The notes under the pieces were generated by a model, which did not search any database, was not told the DNA's origin, and saw nothing but the letters and a program-made list of their open reading frames with translations. A stretch of DNA of 64,000 nucleotides from Rheinheimera oceanensis. Its GTDB lineage: Bacteria > Pseudomonadota > Gammaproteobacteria > Enterobacterales > Alteromonadaceae. This document shows positions 48,794-57,405 of the stretch, piece after piece. Position 1 is the stretch's first letter. Every line of letters begins with the position of its first letter. The stretch covers positions 125,579 to 189,578 of the forward strand of contig NZ_JAGPNM010000007.1 of NCBI RefSeq assembly GCF_018831085.1. Reading direction: 5' to 3'. The translations under genes were made by a program, and so were the position numbers.

Positions 48794-48816
48794 AAAGGCG
48801 CCAATCTGGCGCCTTT
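48794..48816 (-). terminator. Terminator of DUF3718 gene
   Basis: Perfect 10-bp stem AAAGGCGCCA/TGGCGCCTTT with a three-base loop, followed on the minus side by GTTTTTT. It separates the DUF3718 gene from the gdx riboswitch. Confidence 0.9.
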
Positions 48817-48834
48817 ATTAAAATAATTAGCTTA

Positions 48835-49206
48835 TTAGCTGGCGCTACGTTCTTTGATAGTAGCGATAATTGGTGAAGCACCAAAACCATTGCTTGCTGC
48901 CCATTCTGCATCACCTGAAGATGCAACCAGGCTGCCTGGTAACTGGCTAAGAATAAAGCCTGCAGTATCAGCAGCATTGTGCTTGATAGCGTGGCGAACC
49001 AGTGGTAAACCGTCACATACGATACCATCGTATACTGCGCGTAAACGTAAACGGTTATCAGCTAAGGTTTTACGCAGGTTATTTTTGTTGTCTGCAGCAA
49101 CATAAGAGCAGATTGATTGTGCCAGCTGGTCGTTAGCTGCAACTGGAGTGCTGATAAATGAAGTGGCGGCGATAACAGTAGCTAAGGTGATTAATTTTGC
49201 TTTCAT
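48835..49206 (-). CDS. Exported DUF3718 protein under c-di-GMP riboswitch
   Basis: A 123-residue exported protein with a signal peptide ending at PVAANDQ. The mature part carries the DUF3718 signature: ICSYVAADNKNNLRKTL, LRAVYDGIVCDGLPLVRHA and two cysteines that could pair. DUF3718 is found mainly in marine gammaproteobacteria and its role is unknown. The message carries a long leader with a c-di-GMP-I aptamer, then GGAG before the ATG. It is thus probably an output of c-di-GMP signalling, for example in surface attachment. A strong terminator follows. Confidence 0.88.
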   Translation of the reverse strand: MKAKLITLATVIAATSFISTPVAANDQLAQSICSYVAADNKNNLRKTLADNRLRLRAVYDGIVCDGLPLVRHAIKHNAADTAGFILSQLPGSLVASSGDAEWAASNGFGASPIIATIKERSAS

Positions 49207-49677
49207 AGTCGTGCTCCAAAATGAGTTATTTCACAATCTTTAATTAAGCAGCTTCAATCATTTGAAGTGCTTATCGCGAAAGGACATGCAGCATGTCGAG
49301 TAACTCTGACAGAGCAGAATAAACATCGCATTTGCGACGGCAGCCCAGCTATCGTAGATGTCATTACCTGACAACCCTTAGACCTGAAGCTTTGCGTGTA
49401 CTTCCTTTCGGAAGACTTGCCTTTCGAGCGTGCGCATTTTAATTAGCGCTCGTTTTTTATGCAAGCTTAATTTGCGCTGGAACAACATTATTTTTTAAAT
49501 AAACCGGTTAAGGCTATTTATCAGCGTATTGTAATACTGCTGATGTGTTGCTTTAAAGCCTGCAGCCAGCGGCTAAAATATCTTTCAACATAAGCCATCT
49601 TTAGCGTTATGCTGCAGTTATTGTGCAGCCAGGCAATAATGTTAGCCTGATTACTTATACAAAAGGGGTAAAGAAGC
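49207..49677. other. Spacer: DUF3718 leader and DUF1840 promoter region
   Basis: 471 bp between divergent genes. The DUF3718 leader (about 49207-49450) is described above. The remainder holds a minor hairpin CAGCGTATT-GT-AATACTGCTG (49524-49545) and the AGGGG ribosome binding site of the DUF1840 gene. No other gene is seen. Confidence 0.7.
49336..49434 (-). promoter_or_regulatory. Cyclic-di-GMP-I riboswitch (GEMM)
   Basis: Read on the minus strand: GGCA, then CTTCCGAAAGGAAG (stem with the GAAA tetraloop), then ACGCAAAGC, then GGTCTAA (tetraloop receptor), hairpin TGTCAGGTAATGACA, and CGATAGCTGGGCTGCCG closing P1. These are the conserved elements of class I c-di-GMP aptamers. About 130 bases separate it from the DUF3718 start codon, with further hairpins (TCGCAAATGCGA, CTTCAAATGATTGAAG) that may form the expression platform. 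No T-rich terminator is evident, so control may be at translation. Confidence 0.95.
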
Positions 49678-50007
49678 ATGATAGTCACTTTTAAATCCAG
49701 GGCCAGCGGCGACTTGATTTACTTTAAAGATGTGGCACTGCAATTATTAAAACTGATGGGCCGTGACGAAAAAGTACCATCGGCATTATTTGCCGGAGAT
49801 GTCGCAACAGCGTTAACGCAACTACAGCAGGGCTTAGCTGCAATAGCCAACACCGAGCGGGAAAAAGCAGCACAAGCTGAAGAGGCGCCAGGCAATGGGC
49901 AAAGCGGGGCAGGCAAAACTTATGTCAGCCTGAATATAAGGGCGATGCCGTTAGTAGAGATGCTGCAAAAAGCTGTAAAAAAACAATGCCCCGTGCAGTG
50001 GGAATAA
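49678..50007 (+). CDS. DUF1840 protein
   Basis: A 109-residue protein with the DUF1840 N-terminus IVTFKSRASGDLIYFKDVALQLLKLMGRDE and conserved AGDVATAL segment. A low-complexity Ala/Glu linker separates it from a C-terminal helix pair. Function unknown. AGGGG precedes the ATG. Its stop is only 7 bp from the convergent stop of the sensor kinase. Confidence 0.88.
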   Translation: MIVTFKSRASGDLIYFKDVALQLLKLMGRDEKVPSALFAGDVATALTQLQQGLAAIANTEREKAAQAEEAPGNGQSGAGKTYVSLNIRAMPLVEMLQKAVKKQCPVQWE

Positions 50008-50014
50008 CACCTGC

Positions 50015-51352
50015 TTAGCGCTCTGTCTGGGGTTGTTTGGGTAATTGTACTGTTACTTCAAGCCCCGGCGGCTGATTACGCAAACTAATGCTGCCGCCAT
50101 GGGCCTCGGCAATATCACGGCATAATGTCAGGCCAATACCGGAACCCTGGGGCTTATTGGTATAAAACGGTACCAGCGCATGTTGCAATACCTCTTCTGT
50201 CATACCGCCACCGCCATCTTGCAGGATCAGCAGCAGCTTATCCGGCTTTTGTTTTATCTGTAGTGAAATTTGTTCCGGCTTACTACCGCTTTCGTGGGCG
50301 TTTTTCAGTAAGTTCAGCAATAGCTGGGTTAACTGTTGCGGATCGGCTTGCCAGCTGGTGTCTGGCAGTTCTCCTTGTAGTTCAAATTCATACTGATCCT
50401 GTAGCTGGTTTATCAGCCTGGGCCAGTTAATGCTGCTGCGCTGTGGCGGTGGCAATTTGGCAAACTGAATATAGGCCTGCACAAACTGATTAAGCTGTCG
50501 GCAGCGTTCACTGATGGTGTCAAACAATTGCCCCAGCGTGGCATTATGTTGCTGCTGTGCCAACTGGCTACCGGAAAATGCCAGTGACGATAGCGGCGCC
50601 AGAGTGTTATTTAACTCATGGCCTATTACCCGTAATAGTTTTTTCCAGGCGTTTAGCTCCTCGCGCTGAATTTCACGGGTCAGGGGTTTTAGCAAATACA
50701 GCCAGTGCTGTTTCTGGTTAAGCTGAAACTGGCTGACAGACAAATGCCATACTGCTTGTTCGGTATTTTCCAGCCGGATCAGGCCTTGTTGGCGGTTTTG
50801 TAGTGCCACCGCCAGTTCAGGCTGGATACCGCTAACGGCAAACAGCTTGCTGCCGTCAAAGGCTTTACCGTTGTTAAGCAGCAACCGCGCCGCCGGGTTA
50901 CTCATTAATACGGTATCATTGGCATCGGTTAGCAGCAGTGCTGTCGGGCTGCTTTGTAATACGGTATCAAGCAGCAGTTCACGCTGATACAAGGTGGCGC
51001 GTTCGGCCCGCAGCTGGGCCGACATTGTATTTAAGCTGTCTGCCAGGCTACTGAGTTCGTAAATTTTTTGCTGGTTAGCGCTGGTATTAAAACTGCCATC
51101 CTGCAGGTTTTGTGCATGCAGGTTAAGCGATTGAATTTCAAGCATTAACGGTTTTAAAGCCTGCCGCAGTAACAGCGCCAAAGCCACAACGCCCGTGCAT
51201 ATCACTAAAGTAACGGTAGCGTTGGCAGTGAAAAAAGCATGCTGAACTGCCAGTAACAACACAGCGATAAGCAGACATAGCCCATTTAGCCGGCTACTGG
51301 TGCTTAACTTTGTGAAACGCGGCAGATAAAAGCGCTGCTTAGGGTGTATCAA
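50015..51352 (-). CDS. Sensor histidine kinase (NtrY-like)
   Basis: A 445-residue histidine kinase. Two membrane segments (about residues 25-65), a HAMP-like linker, a PAS-like domain (about 125-225), then the H box IGHELNNTLAPL with the phosphoacceptor His near residue 245, N box LLKNAHESG and G boxes DGGGGM and GSGIGLTL. Gene start chosen as the TTG at 51350-51352, which has GGAG ten bases upstream and overlaps the response-regulator stop by 14 bases; a GTG at 51413-51415 would overlap it by 77. It should phosphorylate the sigma-54 regulator encoded just upstream. Confidence 0.82.
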   Translation of the reverse strand: MIHPKQRFYLPRFTKLSTSSRLNGLCLLIAVLLLAVQHAFFTANATVTLVICTGVVALALLLRQALKPLMLEIQSLNLHAQNLQDGSFNTSANQQKIYELSSLADSLNTMSAQLRAERATLYQRELLLDTVLQSSPTALLLTDANDTVLMSNPAARLLLNNGKAFDGSKLFAVSGIQPELAVALQNRQQGLIRLENTEQAVWHLSVSQFQLNQKQHWLYLLKPLTREIQREELNAWKKLLRVIGHELNNTLAPLSSLAFSGSQLAQQQHNATLGQLFDTISERCRQLNQFVQAYIQFAKLPPPQRSSINWPRLINQLQDQYEFELQGELPDTSWQADPQQLTQLLLNLLKNAHESGSKPEQISLQIKQKPDKLLLILQDGGGGMTEEVLQHALVPFYTNKPQGSGIGLTLCRDIAEAHGGSISLRNQPPGLEVTVQLPKQPQTER

Positions 51353-52679
51353 TACCGTAATACTCCATTCGCCGGTATAACGCCTGGCGGCTGATACCAA
51401 GTTGTTTAGCCGCACGCGACACTACGCCGCCGGCTTGCGTCAGCGCCTGCTGCAATTGTACCTGATCGATATCGTCCAGCGCTCTTTTACCGGCCTGGGC
51501 AAGCTGTGGTAAGCCCAGATCGCTGCTTTGAATGTCATTAGTGCTGCTTAGCAGCATGGCTCGCTGGCAAACATTTTGCAGCTCGCGCACATTACCGGGC
51601 CAGGGGTAGTGCAACAGTAATTGCTCGGCTGCAGCACTTAAGGCTTTTTTACCGGCGAGAAAATAACGCGCCAGCGGCAGTATGTCTTCCGGCCGTTCAT
51701 GTAATGCCGGCAATACCAGTTGCACCACGTTAACGCGATAATATAAATCCTGCCGAAATTCGCCGCGTGTTATTGCGTCAGTTAAATCGCTGTTGGTCGC
51801 ACTGATTAGCCGTACATCCACTTTGCGCGTTTGGCTGGAGCCTAAGCGCTCAAACTCGCCGGTTTGCAATACCCGCAGCAGCTTGGCCTGACCGGCCAGC
51901 GACAAATTGCCTATTTCATCAAGAAATAAACTGCCGCCATCAGCCGCTTCAAAGCGGCCAATACGGGTTTTACTGGCGCCACTGTATGCACCGGCTTCAG
52001 CGCCAAACAGTTCGGCTTCCATTAAATCGGCGGGCAGGGCGCCCATATTCACCTTGATAAAGGGTTTATCTTTACGCTCTGAATTGGCATGCAGTACATT
52101 GGCTATGCCTTCTTTACCGGCACCGTTAGGGCCGGTTATAAGTACCGCTGCACTGGCCGGTGCTAATTGCAGTGCCATTTGCAGCAGTTGCTGCATCTGG
52201 CTGCTGGCAAAGACCAGACCGCATAAGTCTTTACCGGCAAAGGCGGCACTACGCTCACGCTCAGCGCGTTGCTGTTGCTCGGTCAGTTGTTTTAGTTTCA
52301 GGGCATTGGCTACGGTAAGCAGCAAGCGCTGATCATCCCACGGTTTGGCGATATAGTCGGTGGCACCGGCTTTTACCAGTTCTACCACCATCTCTAACTG
52401 GGTCCAGGCGGTCATCAATACTATGGGTATTGCCGGATAGTGCCCCCGCAGTTGATAAAATAAGGCTTTGCCCTGAGCGCCCTGCATTTCACCGGCGCTA
52501 AAGTTCATATCCTGCAGTATCAAGTCAATGCTGTGCTGGCTGGCGTCATGCTGGTTAAGTATTTGCCAGGCCTGCTCAGGTGTATTGGCACAAAACACCT
52601 GATAACCCTGCAACGCAAACAGCGTTTGCAGGGCCTGGCAGATTGGCTGATTGTCATCAATAACCAATAATTTCAGCAT
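51339..52679 (-). CDS. NtrC-type sigma-54-dependent response regulator
   Basis: A 446-residue response regulator. The receiver has Asp57 (LQDMNF) and Lys112 (IAKPW). The AAA+ domain has Walker A GPNGAGKE, Walker B-type LFLDEIGNL and an R-finger motif; the GAFTGA loop that contacts sigma-54 reads GAYSGA, a conservative change. The Fis-type helix-turn-helix (VVSRAAKQLGISRQALYRR) is at the C-terminus. It lies between the ABC genes and the kinase in one operon, and a sigma-54 promoter precedes the operon, so it likely activates its own expression. Confidence 0.93.
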   Translation of the reverse strand: MLKLLVIDDNQPICQALQTLFALQGYQVFCANTPEQAWQILNQHDASQHSIDLILQDMNFSAGEMQGAQGKALFYQLRGHYPAIPIVLMTAWTQLEMVVELVKAGATDYIAKPWDDQRLLLTVANALKLKQLTEQQQRAERERSAAFAGKDLCGLVFASSQMQQLLQMALQLAPASAAVLITGPNGAGKEGIANVLHANSERKDKPFIKVNMGALPADLMEAELFGAEAGAYSGASKTRIGRFEAADGGSLFLDEIGNLSLAGQAKLLRVLQTGEFERLGSSQTRKVDVRLISATNSDLTDAITRGEFRQDLYYRVNVVQLVLPALHERPEDILPLARYFLAGKKALSAAAEQLLLHYPWPGNVRELQNVCQRAMLLSSTNDIQSSDLGLPQLAQAGKRALDDIDQVQLQQALTQAGGVVSRAAKQLGISRQALYRRMEYYGIDTP

Positions 52680-52682
52680 AGA

Positions 52683-53876
52683 TTATAAGGCTTTAGTGGC
52701 AGTGGCCGGTGATATCCGGGTGGCAATAGCTGCAGGATACCATGTGGCTACAGTGACACAAAGTAGTAAGATAGTGCAGGTTAGCAGCGGTAACCACCAA
52801 CTTAGAGAGGGAATACTGATTACTTGCGCTAACACCTGATTAAGCACCAGCGCACAACCAACGCCGGCGGTAGCCCCGAGTACTGTGGTTAACCAATTTT
52901 CGCTTAGCAGCTCTGTAAAAATGCGGCCTTTGCTGGCCCCCAGCGCACGTTTAATACCGATTTCCTGCTGGTGCTTTAAAGTATGAAAATAGGCATTACT
53001 ATAGCTGGAAATCATGCTTACCAATAGCATCAGTGCACTGAGTAAACTCAACAAGCTGGCTAAGCCGAATTCATTACTGTACAGACGTTGTTGTTGCTCA
53101 GCCAGCGTGCGGATGTAAAAGATCTCAATGTTACTGTCTACCTGCTGCAGTACCTGCGGTAATGCCTGCCGGACTTTATCAGTACTGCCATGGTCTGTGC
53201 GCAGCAACAGGCTGTAACCCCAGTCTACACCGTATAGCGGTGCTACCTGAATGGAGTTATAGTTTATGGTACCGGCACTGCGCTGGCCGTAAAAGTCTGC
53301 CACTACGGCCGCTACCGGACCACGGTTTACCTGCCTGCCTACCGCTGGTTTATCGTCAAACACCTTATTGGCCAGGCTTTGAGTAATGACCACCGGCGAC
53401 TTTGCTACGCCATCTACAGCGACTTCATTTTGCGGCAATTCTCCGGCCAGAACTGGCAGTTGCAACACATTAAAAAAATCGGCGGATACGGTGTATAACG
53501 GCACGCCATTGGCCTTACTGAGCTCTTCGCGATCGGGGTCATGCACGTTGCCATTACTGCCGCCTTGCAGCAGCGGTCCCTGATTACTGTATGCCACAGC
53601 AACCACTCCAGGCATAGTGCGAATAGCCTCTAATTGCCGCGTGAGTAAATCGCCCAGTGCCGGGTACTGGCGTAAGGTTACAGTTGTCGGTTTAAGTTGT
53701 ACCTGCAGCGTTTGTTGCAACGGCAACCCCGTAGGTTGCTGCAGTTGCTGCCGTGTTTGTTGCGCCAGCAGTATACTGTTAAGCAGTAAAGCAAAGGTCA
53801 TAGCCAACTGGATCAGTAGCAGAGTGGTTACCACTTTGCGCCGTTGCAGAGATTTAAACAGTAAATGTAGTGGCAT
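52683..53876 (-). CDS. ABC transporter permease (MacB/FtsX type), second
   Basis: A 397-residue permease with an N-terminal helix, a large periplasmic domain, and three C-terminal helices (about residues 280-385) as in MacB/FtsX. The block EIGIKRALGASKGRIFTELLSENW is the cytoplasmic coupling region. It follows the other permease by 5 bp; together the two would pair with the single ATPase to form a heterodimeric mechanotransmission complex. Confidence 0.88.
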   Translation of the reverse strand: MPLHLLFKSLQRRKVVTTLLLIQLAMTFALLLNSILLAQQTRQQLQQPTGLPLQQTLQVQLKPTTVTLRQYPALGDLLTRQLEAIRTMPGVVAVAYSNQGPLLQGGSNGNVHDPDREELSKANGVPLYTVSADFFNVLQLPVLAGELPQNEVAVDGVAKSPVVITQSLANKVFDDKPAVGRQVNRGPVAAVVADFYGQRSAGTINYNSIQVAPLYGVDWGYSLLLRTDHGSTDKVRQALPQVLQQVDSNIEIFYIRTLAEQQQRLYSNEFGLASLLSLLSALMLLVSMISSYSNAYFHTLKHQQEIGIKRALGASKGRIFTELLSENWLTTVLGATAGVGCALVLNQVLAQVISIPSLSWWLPLLTCTILLLCVTVATWYPAAIATRISPATATKAL

Positions 53877-53881
53877 CAGCG

Positions 53882-55180
53882 TTATTCCTTAAGTTGCTTG
53901 TTCAGTGAGCCAAAAGAGGCGCGTAATGACGGATATAGCGTTACCAGGTAGCTACAAAATAAGGTAAGTACAGCCAGTGCCAGCATTAATTGTACGTCCC
54001 AGCTGGCAAATAACCGGTTAGCAGGCCACAGGCTGTTCATTAGTTTTGTGCAGCCATAGGCAATAATTGCGGCGCCAGCCAGGGTAAAGGTGCTCATCAG
54101 ACTCATATCCACCAGCAACTGCATTTGTAACTGGCTGCGGTTGGCGCCAAGCGCGCGGCGCAGGCTAAATTCGTACTGGTTACTCAGATAACGGTTTAAC
54201 GATAAATGGCTGGCATTAAATACACTTACCAGCAAAAACAGCAGGGTAACGATTGCAAAGGCTTTGATATCAGCAGACTCACCGCCAAAGTAGCGCACGA
54301 TATCCCGCAACATAACTAACTGATTAGCCTCCGGGCTGGGATGGCGGCCAGCGGCTTTCTCATCGGTAACCAAATTAGCCATAAATTGGCGGTATGCCTG
54401 CTGCTGTGCGGGAGTGTCTAATTGAACCCAGTATTGTAATTGGTGTATGGCTTTGGTACGGCCATCTGTGGCCAGTTTACGGTAATCGGCATCGTCATAA
54501 GTAGATGAGTTAGTATTTGATAAATAGTTGTAGTCGTAGCCACTTTCCAGTGGCAGATAAACATCTTCGGCCGGGTTCAGGTATTGACGATTATAAGCGT
54601 CGTATAGTTTAGGCAGCATTTGCCAGTCATCGAGTACACCTATAATGGTAAACAGCCTGTCGTCCAGCAGCAACTGCTGCCCAACTACGTCGGTTCGGCC
54701 AAGTATTTTTTCTGCCGTAGCTTTACTTAGCAGCAGTTCATCGCGTGCCTGATTGTCTGCCCAGATACTGCCATGCAGCAGCGGTACATCAAACATGCTG
54801 AAAAAGTCACGCTGAGTAATGCGAACGGTTACCGGCGTGGGGGGCTGCGCGGCATGCTGACGCAGATACCCGTCTGCACTGTACATAGCAGCTTTGGCGC
54901 TGGGAATATCGCTGGCAGCCAGCTTGGCAACATTGCTATAACTTAGTACAGACGGCGGTTTGCAATCACTGCACTGATAAGGTACCAACATCATCATTGG
55001 AAAAAACAGCTTGTCGCTTTTATCTGGTAACGGGTCACTGTTCATCCGGTAATAGAAGGTAGCATTACTAAAAAATACCCCCAGTCCCAGGCTTAGGATC
55101 AGCACTGTCAGCATATAAGGTAGCGGTGCCCGCTTTACGCTGAACCAACTGACTTTGAGATAGTAAAATAGCTGTTCCAT
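53882..55180 (-). CDS. ABC transporter permease (MacB/FtsX type), first
   Basis: A 432-residue MacB/FtsX-type permease. Helix at residues 20-42, periplasmic domain with CSDCKPPS near residue 75, and three C-terminal helices (SLRRALGANRSQLQMQL as coupling motif). It starts nine bases after the ATPase stop. The two permeases are similar in layout but share little sequence, so each likely faces a different side of the complex. Confidence 0.88.
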   Translation of the reverse strand: MEQLFYYLKVSWFSVKRAPLPYMLTVLILSLGLGVFFSNATFYYRMNSDPLPDKSDKLFFPMMMLVPYQCSDCKPPSVLSYSNVAKLAASDIPSAKAAMYSADGYLRQHAAQPPTPVTVRITQRDFFSMFDVPLLHGSIWADNQARDELLLSKATAEKILGRTDVVGQQLLLDDRLFTIIGVLDDWQMLPKLYDAYNRQYLNPAEDVYLPLESGYDYNYLSNTNSSTYDDADYRKLATDGRTKAIHQLQYWVQLDTPAQQQAYRQFMANLVTDEKAAGRHPSPEANQLVMLRDIVRYFGGESADIKAFAIVTLLFLLVSVFNASHLSLNRYLSNQYEFSLRRALGANRSQLQMQLLVDMSLMSTFTLAGAAIIAYGCTKLMNSLWPANRLFASWDVQLMLALAVLTLFCSYLVTLYPSLRASFGSLNKQLKE

Positions 55181-55189
55181 AAAATGTCC

Positions 55190-55888
55190 TTAAGCAGTGT
55201 GCTGCGCTAGTGGATCGTACAGGGTAGAGTCGTGTAACTGGCCATCGATAATCTGGATATTACGCCCGGCACGCCGCGCCTGATCCGGGTCGTGCGTTAC
55301 CATTAAAATAGTGCAGCCTTGCCGGTTTATTTGTTCCAGCAGTTCCATTACCTGGCGTGCCATTAACGAGTCGAGGTTACCGGTAGGTTCGTCGGCCAGT
55401 AAAATGCGTGGCTCGCCGGCAATAGCGCGGGCAATAGCCACCCGCTGTTGCTGGCCACCGGATAACTGGCCTGGCAGGTAATCGCGCCTGGCATGCAGGC
55501 CCACCAGTTCCAGCGCTTGCTCGATACGCTGTTTGCGCGCTGCAGTATTTAAACCACGGTAACGCAGGGGCAGCTCGATATTGTCGTAAATGCTGAAATC
55601 TTTAATTAAATTAAAGCTTTGAAATATAAAACCAATTTTTTCATTACGCAGTTTAGACAGCGCCGCATCTGACAGGCCCTTTACCGATTTACCATCAAGC
55701 TGATAGTCACCGCTGTCAAAGCTTTCCAGTGTGCCTAAAATATTCAGTAAGGTAGACTTACCCGAACCCGACGGCCCGGTAAGGGCGGCAAACTCGCCTT
55801 CATTTACCTGCAGGTTAACGTCGCGCAGGGCATGGGTTTCAATTAATTCGGTGCGAAAAATTTTGCCTAAGTTGGTTAGCGTGATCAT
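55190..55888 (-). CDS. ABC transporter ATPase (MacB/LolD type)
   Basis: A 232-residue ATPase. Walker A GPSGSGKST (about residues 38-46), Q-loop in IFQSFNL, signature LSGGQQQRVAIARAI, Walker B ILLADEPTGNLD, H-loop MVTHDPD. Matches the LolD/MacB branch that works with FtsX-type permeases. It energises the paired permeases at 52683 and 53882 and the membrane-fusion protein upstream. Confidence 0.95.
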   Translation of the reverse strand: MITLTNLGKIFRTELIETHALRDVNLQVNEGEFAALTGPSGSGKSTLLNILGTLESFDSGDYQLDGKSVKGLSDAALSKLRNEKIGFIFQSFNLIKDFSIYDNIELPLRYRGLNTAARKQRIEQALELVGLHARRDYLPGQLSGGQQQRVAIARAIAGEPRILLADEPTGNLDSLMARQVMELLEQINRQGCTILMVTHDPDQARRAGRNIQIIDGQLHDSTLYDPLAQHTA

Positions 55889-55919
55889 TTGTTATTCCTA
55901 TATCTGATTCGTTGTATTG

Positions 55920-57188
55920 TTAATTCAGGTTTACCCGGTTTTGATCTTTAAAGTCAGCTAAATTGGAAATGACCCATTGCTCACCCTCGGTGGCGCCGCT
56001 GAGTATTTCTACCCATTGCACCGACAGGGCGCCTAATTCAACCGGTTTACGTACTGCCTGGTTATTAACCACCTGATAGGCCTGGCGGCCGCCACCTGAG
56101 CTGATAAAGTCGCCACGGGCAATTTTCAGTACATTTTCTTTATGCTCCAGTATTACCCGTGCGGTTAAGCGCTGGCTCTGGCGCAGTTGCCGGCTGTCGG
56201 CCTGGCTAAAGCGCACCCGGGCACTGACCTGGTTGCTACGCACTTCCGGCGCAATATAGCTGATGGCGCCGCTTAACTGCTGGTTGCCTAAATCAACTTC
56301 TACCTGCTGGCCGGGCAATAAATCGCGGGCATAGCTTTCCGGTACGGCAAGTTCGGCTTCGTACTGGCTTAAATCAATAACGGTTAACAGCGCCTGGCCC
56401 GGCAGTACATGGCTTTGCTGCTCTACCAGCCAGTTTCCCAGTTGGCCGGTTACCGGCGCGGTAATATTTAATGCGGTGACTTTGCGTTCCAGCTCGTTCA
56501 CCACCAGTTGCTGGCGGTGAATATCTTGCTGCCTTGAGCTCAGTTCAAAGCTCAGCTTGTCTTTTGCCAGTTCAACCTTGCGCCTGGCGTGATCAAACTC
56601 CAATTCCGCTTTAGTGAGATTGTCGGTGGCGATATCGAAGTCCAGTTTGCGGATGACGCCAAGCTCAATCGACTGGGTGGCCCGTTGCAACTCGCGCCGG
56701 GCTGCCAGCAAATTTACCTGAGCGGCGTTCATTACCTGTTCCATATCCAGCTGTTGTTCACGCGCATCTAACTCTGCACGTTCAGCTTCACTTTTCATAC
56801 CAGCCAGTACCGCCTGCTGTTGCTGTAAATCGTTTTGCAGTGCCGGGCTGGTAATGGTAGCCAGTAAATCTCCCAGGGTTACCGCTTCGCCGGGCTGTTT
56901 AAATAACTGCACCTGGCCGGTTTCCTGGCTGTACAGGGTAGGGGCATTGGCCGCTACAATACGGCCCTGCACCGCGATATCGCGCACTAAATCACCGCGT
57001 TGCACACTGGCAAACTGCATTTGGCTGCGTGGTAAAACTAAACTGGCGCTTTCACCAACCGATTGAAAAAACGCCACCGCCAGTACCAAAGTGGTACCGG
57101 TGATGGCAACGGCTGGGAGAAACCGGCGCAGCGCGCTTTTAGGCGGGCGCTGAATAATATTGTCTTGTTGTGCTGTACCCTGGATCAT
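55920..57188 (-). CDS. HlyD/MacA-type membrane fusion protein
   Basis: A 422-residue periplasmic adaptor with one N-terminal membrane helix (about residues 25-47), lipoyl-like beta halves (PTLYSQETGQVQLF and TAPVTGQLG), a long coiled coil (about 100-220), and a C-terminal beta-barrel. It should link the inner-membrane ABC complex to an outer-membrane duct such as TolC. The ATG at 57186-57188 is preferred because an AGAG lies upstream; the earlier TTG at 57215 has no clear ribosome binding site and would lie at the predicted transcription start. First gene of the six-gene operon. Confidence 0.9.
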   Translation of the reverse strand: MIQGTAQQDNIIQRPPKSALRRFLPAVAITGTTLVLAVAFFQSVGESASLVLPRSQMQFASVQRGDLVRDIAVQGRIVAANAPTLYSQETGQVQLFKQPGEAVTLGDLLATITSPALQNDLQQQQAVLAGMKSEAERAELDAREQQLDMEQVMNAAQVNLLAARRELQRATQSIELGVIRKLDFDIATDNLTKAELEFDHARRKVELAKDKLSFELSSRQQDIHRQQLVVNELERKVTALNITAPVTGQLGNWLVEQQSHVLPGQALLTVIDLSQYEAELAVPESYARDLLPGQQVEVDLGNQQLSGAISYIAPEVRSNQVSARVRFSQADSRQLRQSQRLTARVILEHKENVLKIARGDFISSGGGRQAYQVVNNQAVRKPVELGALSVQWVEILSGATEGEQWVISNLADFKDQNRVNLN

Positions 57189-57226
57189 CGTTGCAGTGCT
57201 CTTGTCTGTTAGCAATGCTGTGATAT

Positions 57227-57242
57227 AGCAGCTTTAATGCCA
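57227..57242 (-). promoter_or_regulatory. Sigma-54 promoter of ABC/two-component operon
   Basis: On the minus strand TGGCATTAAAGCTGCT matches the -24/-12 pattern TGGCACG-N4-TTGCA, with GG and GC exactly ten bases apart. Transcription should start near 57215, about 27 bases before the HlyD-family start codon. The operon encodes its own sigma-54 activator, which supports this call. Confidence 0.85.
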
Positions 57243-57297
57243 ATATTTAACTTGTTGAATATTAATGTTTTATTGTTTTTAGCCTGGCTTTTTGCAG

Positions 57298-57339
57298 TGT
57301 CCGCGGACAATTGTTGTGTCCGCGGCAACGTTGCGGACA
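57298..57339. promoter_or_regulatory. Paired palindromes, likely upstream activating sites
   Basis: TGTCCGCGGACA (57298-57309) is a perfect palindrome. TGTCCGC (57317-57323) and GCGGACA (57333-57339) form a second inverted repeat with a nine-base spacer around GCAACGTTGC. The half-site TGTCCG is used four times in 42 bp. Position (about 85-125 bp upstream of the predicted start) fits enhancer sites of an NtrC-type activator. The 57406 gene starts nearby on the other side and might also respond. Confidence 0.75.
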
Positions 57340-57405
57340 ACAGTTGCCAAAACAATTGCTTAACGTAGAATCGGGGGGCAGATAATAATAAACCATGAGA
57401 CTAAA

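Noticed and set aside
57298..57339. Palindromes read as a terminator of the DUF3667 or HlyD gene
   Set aside because: They lie upstream of both starts and have no T run; the repeated half-site fits protein binding better.
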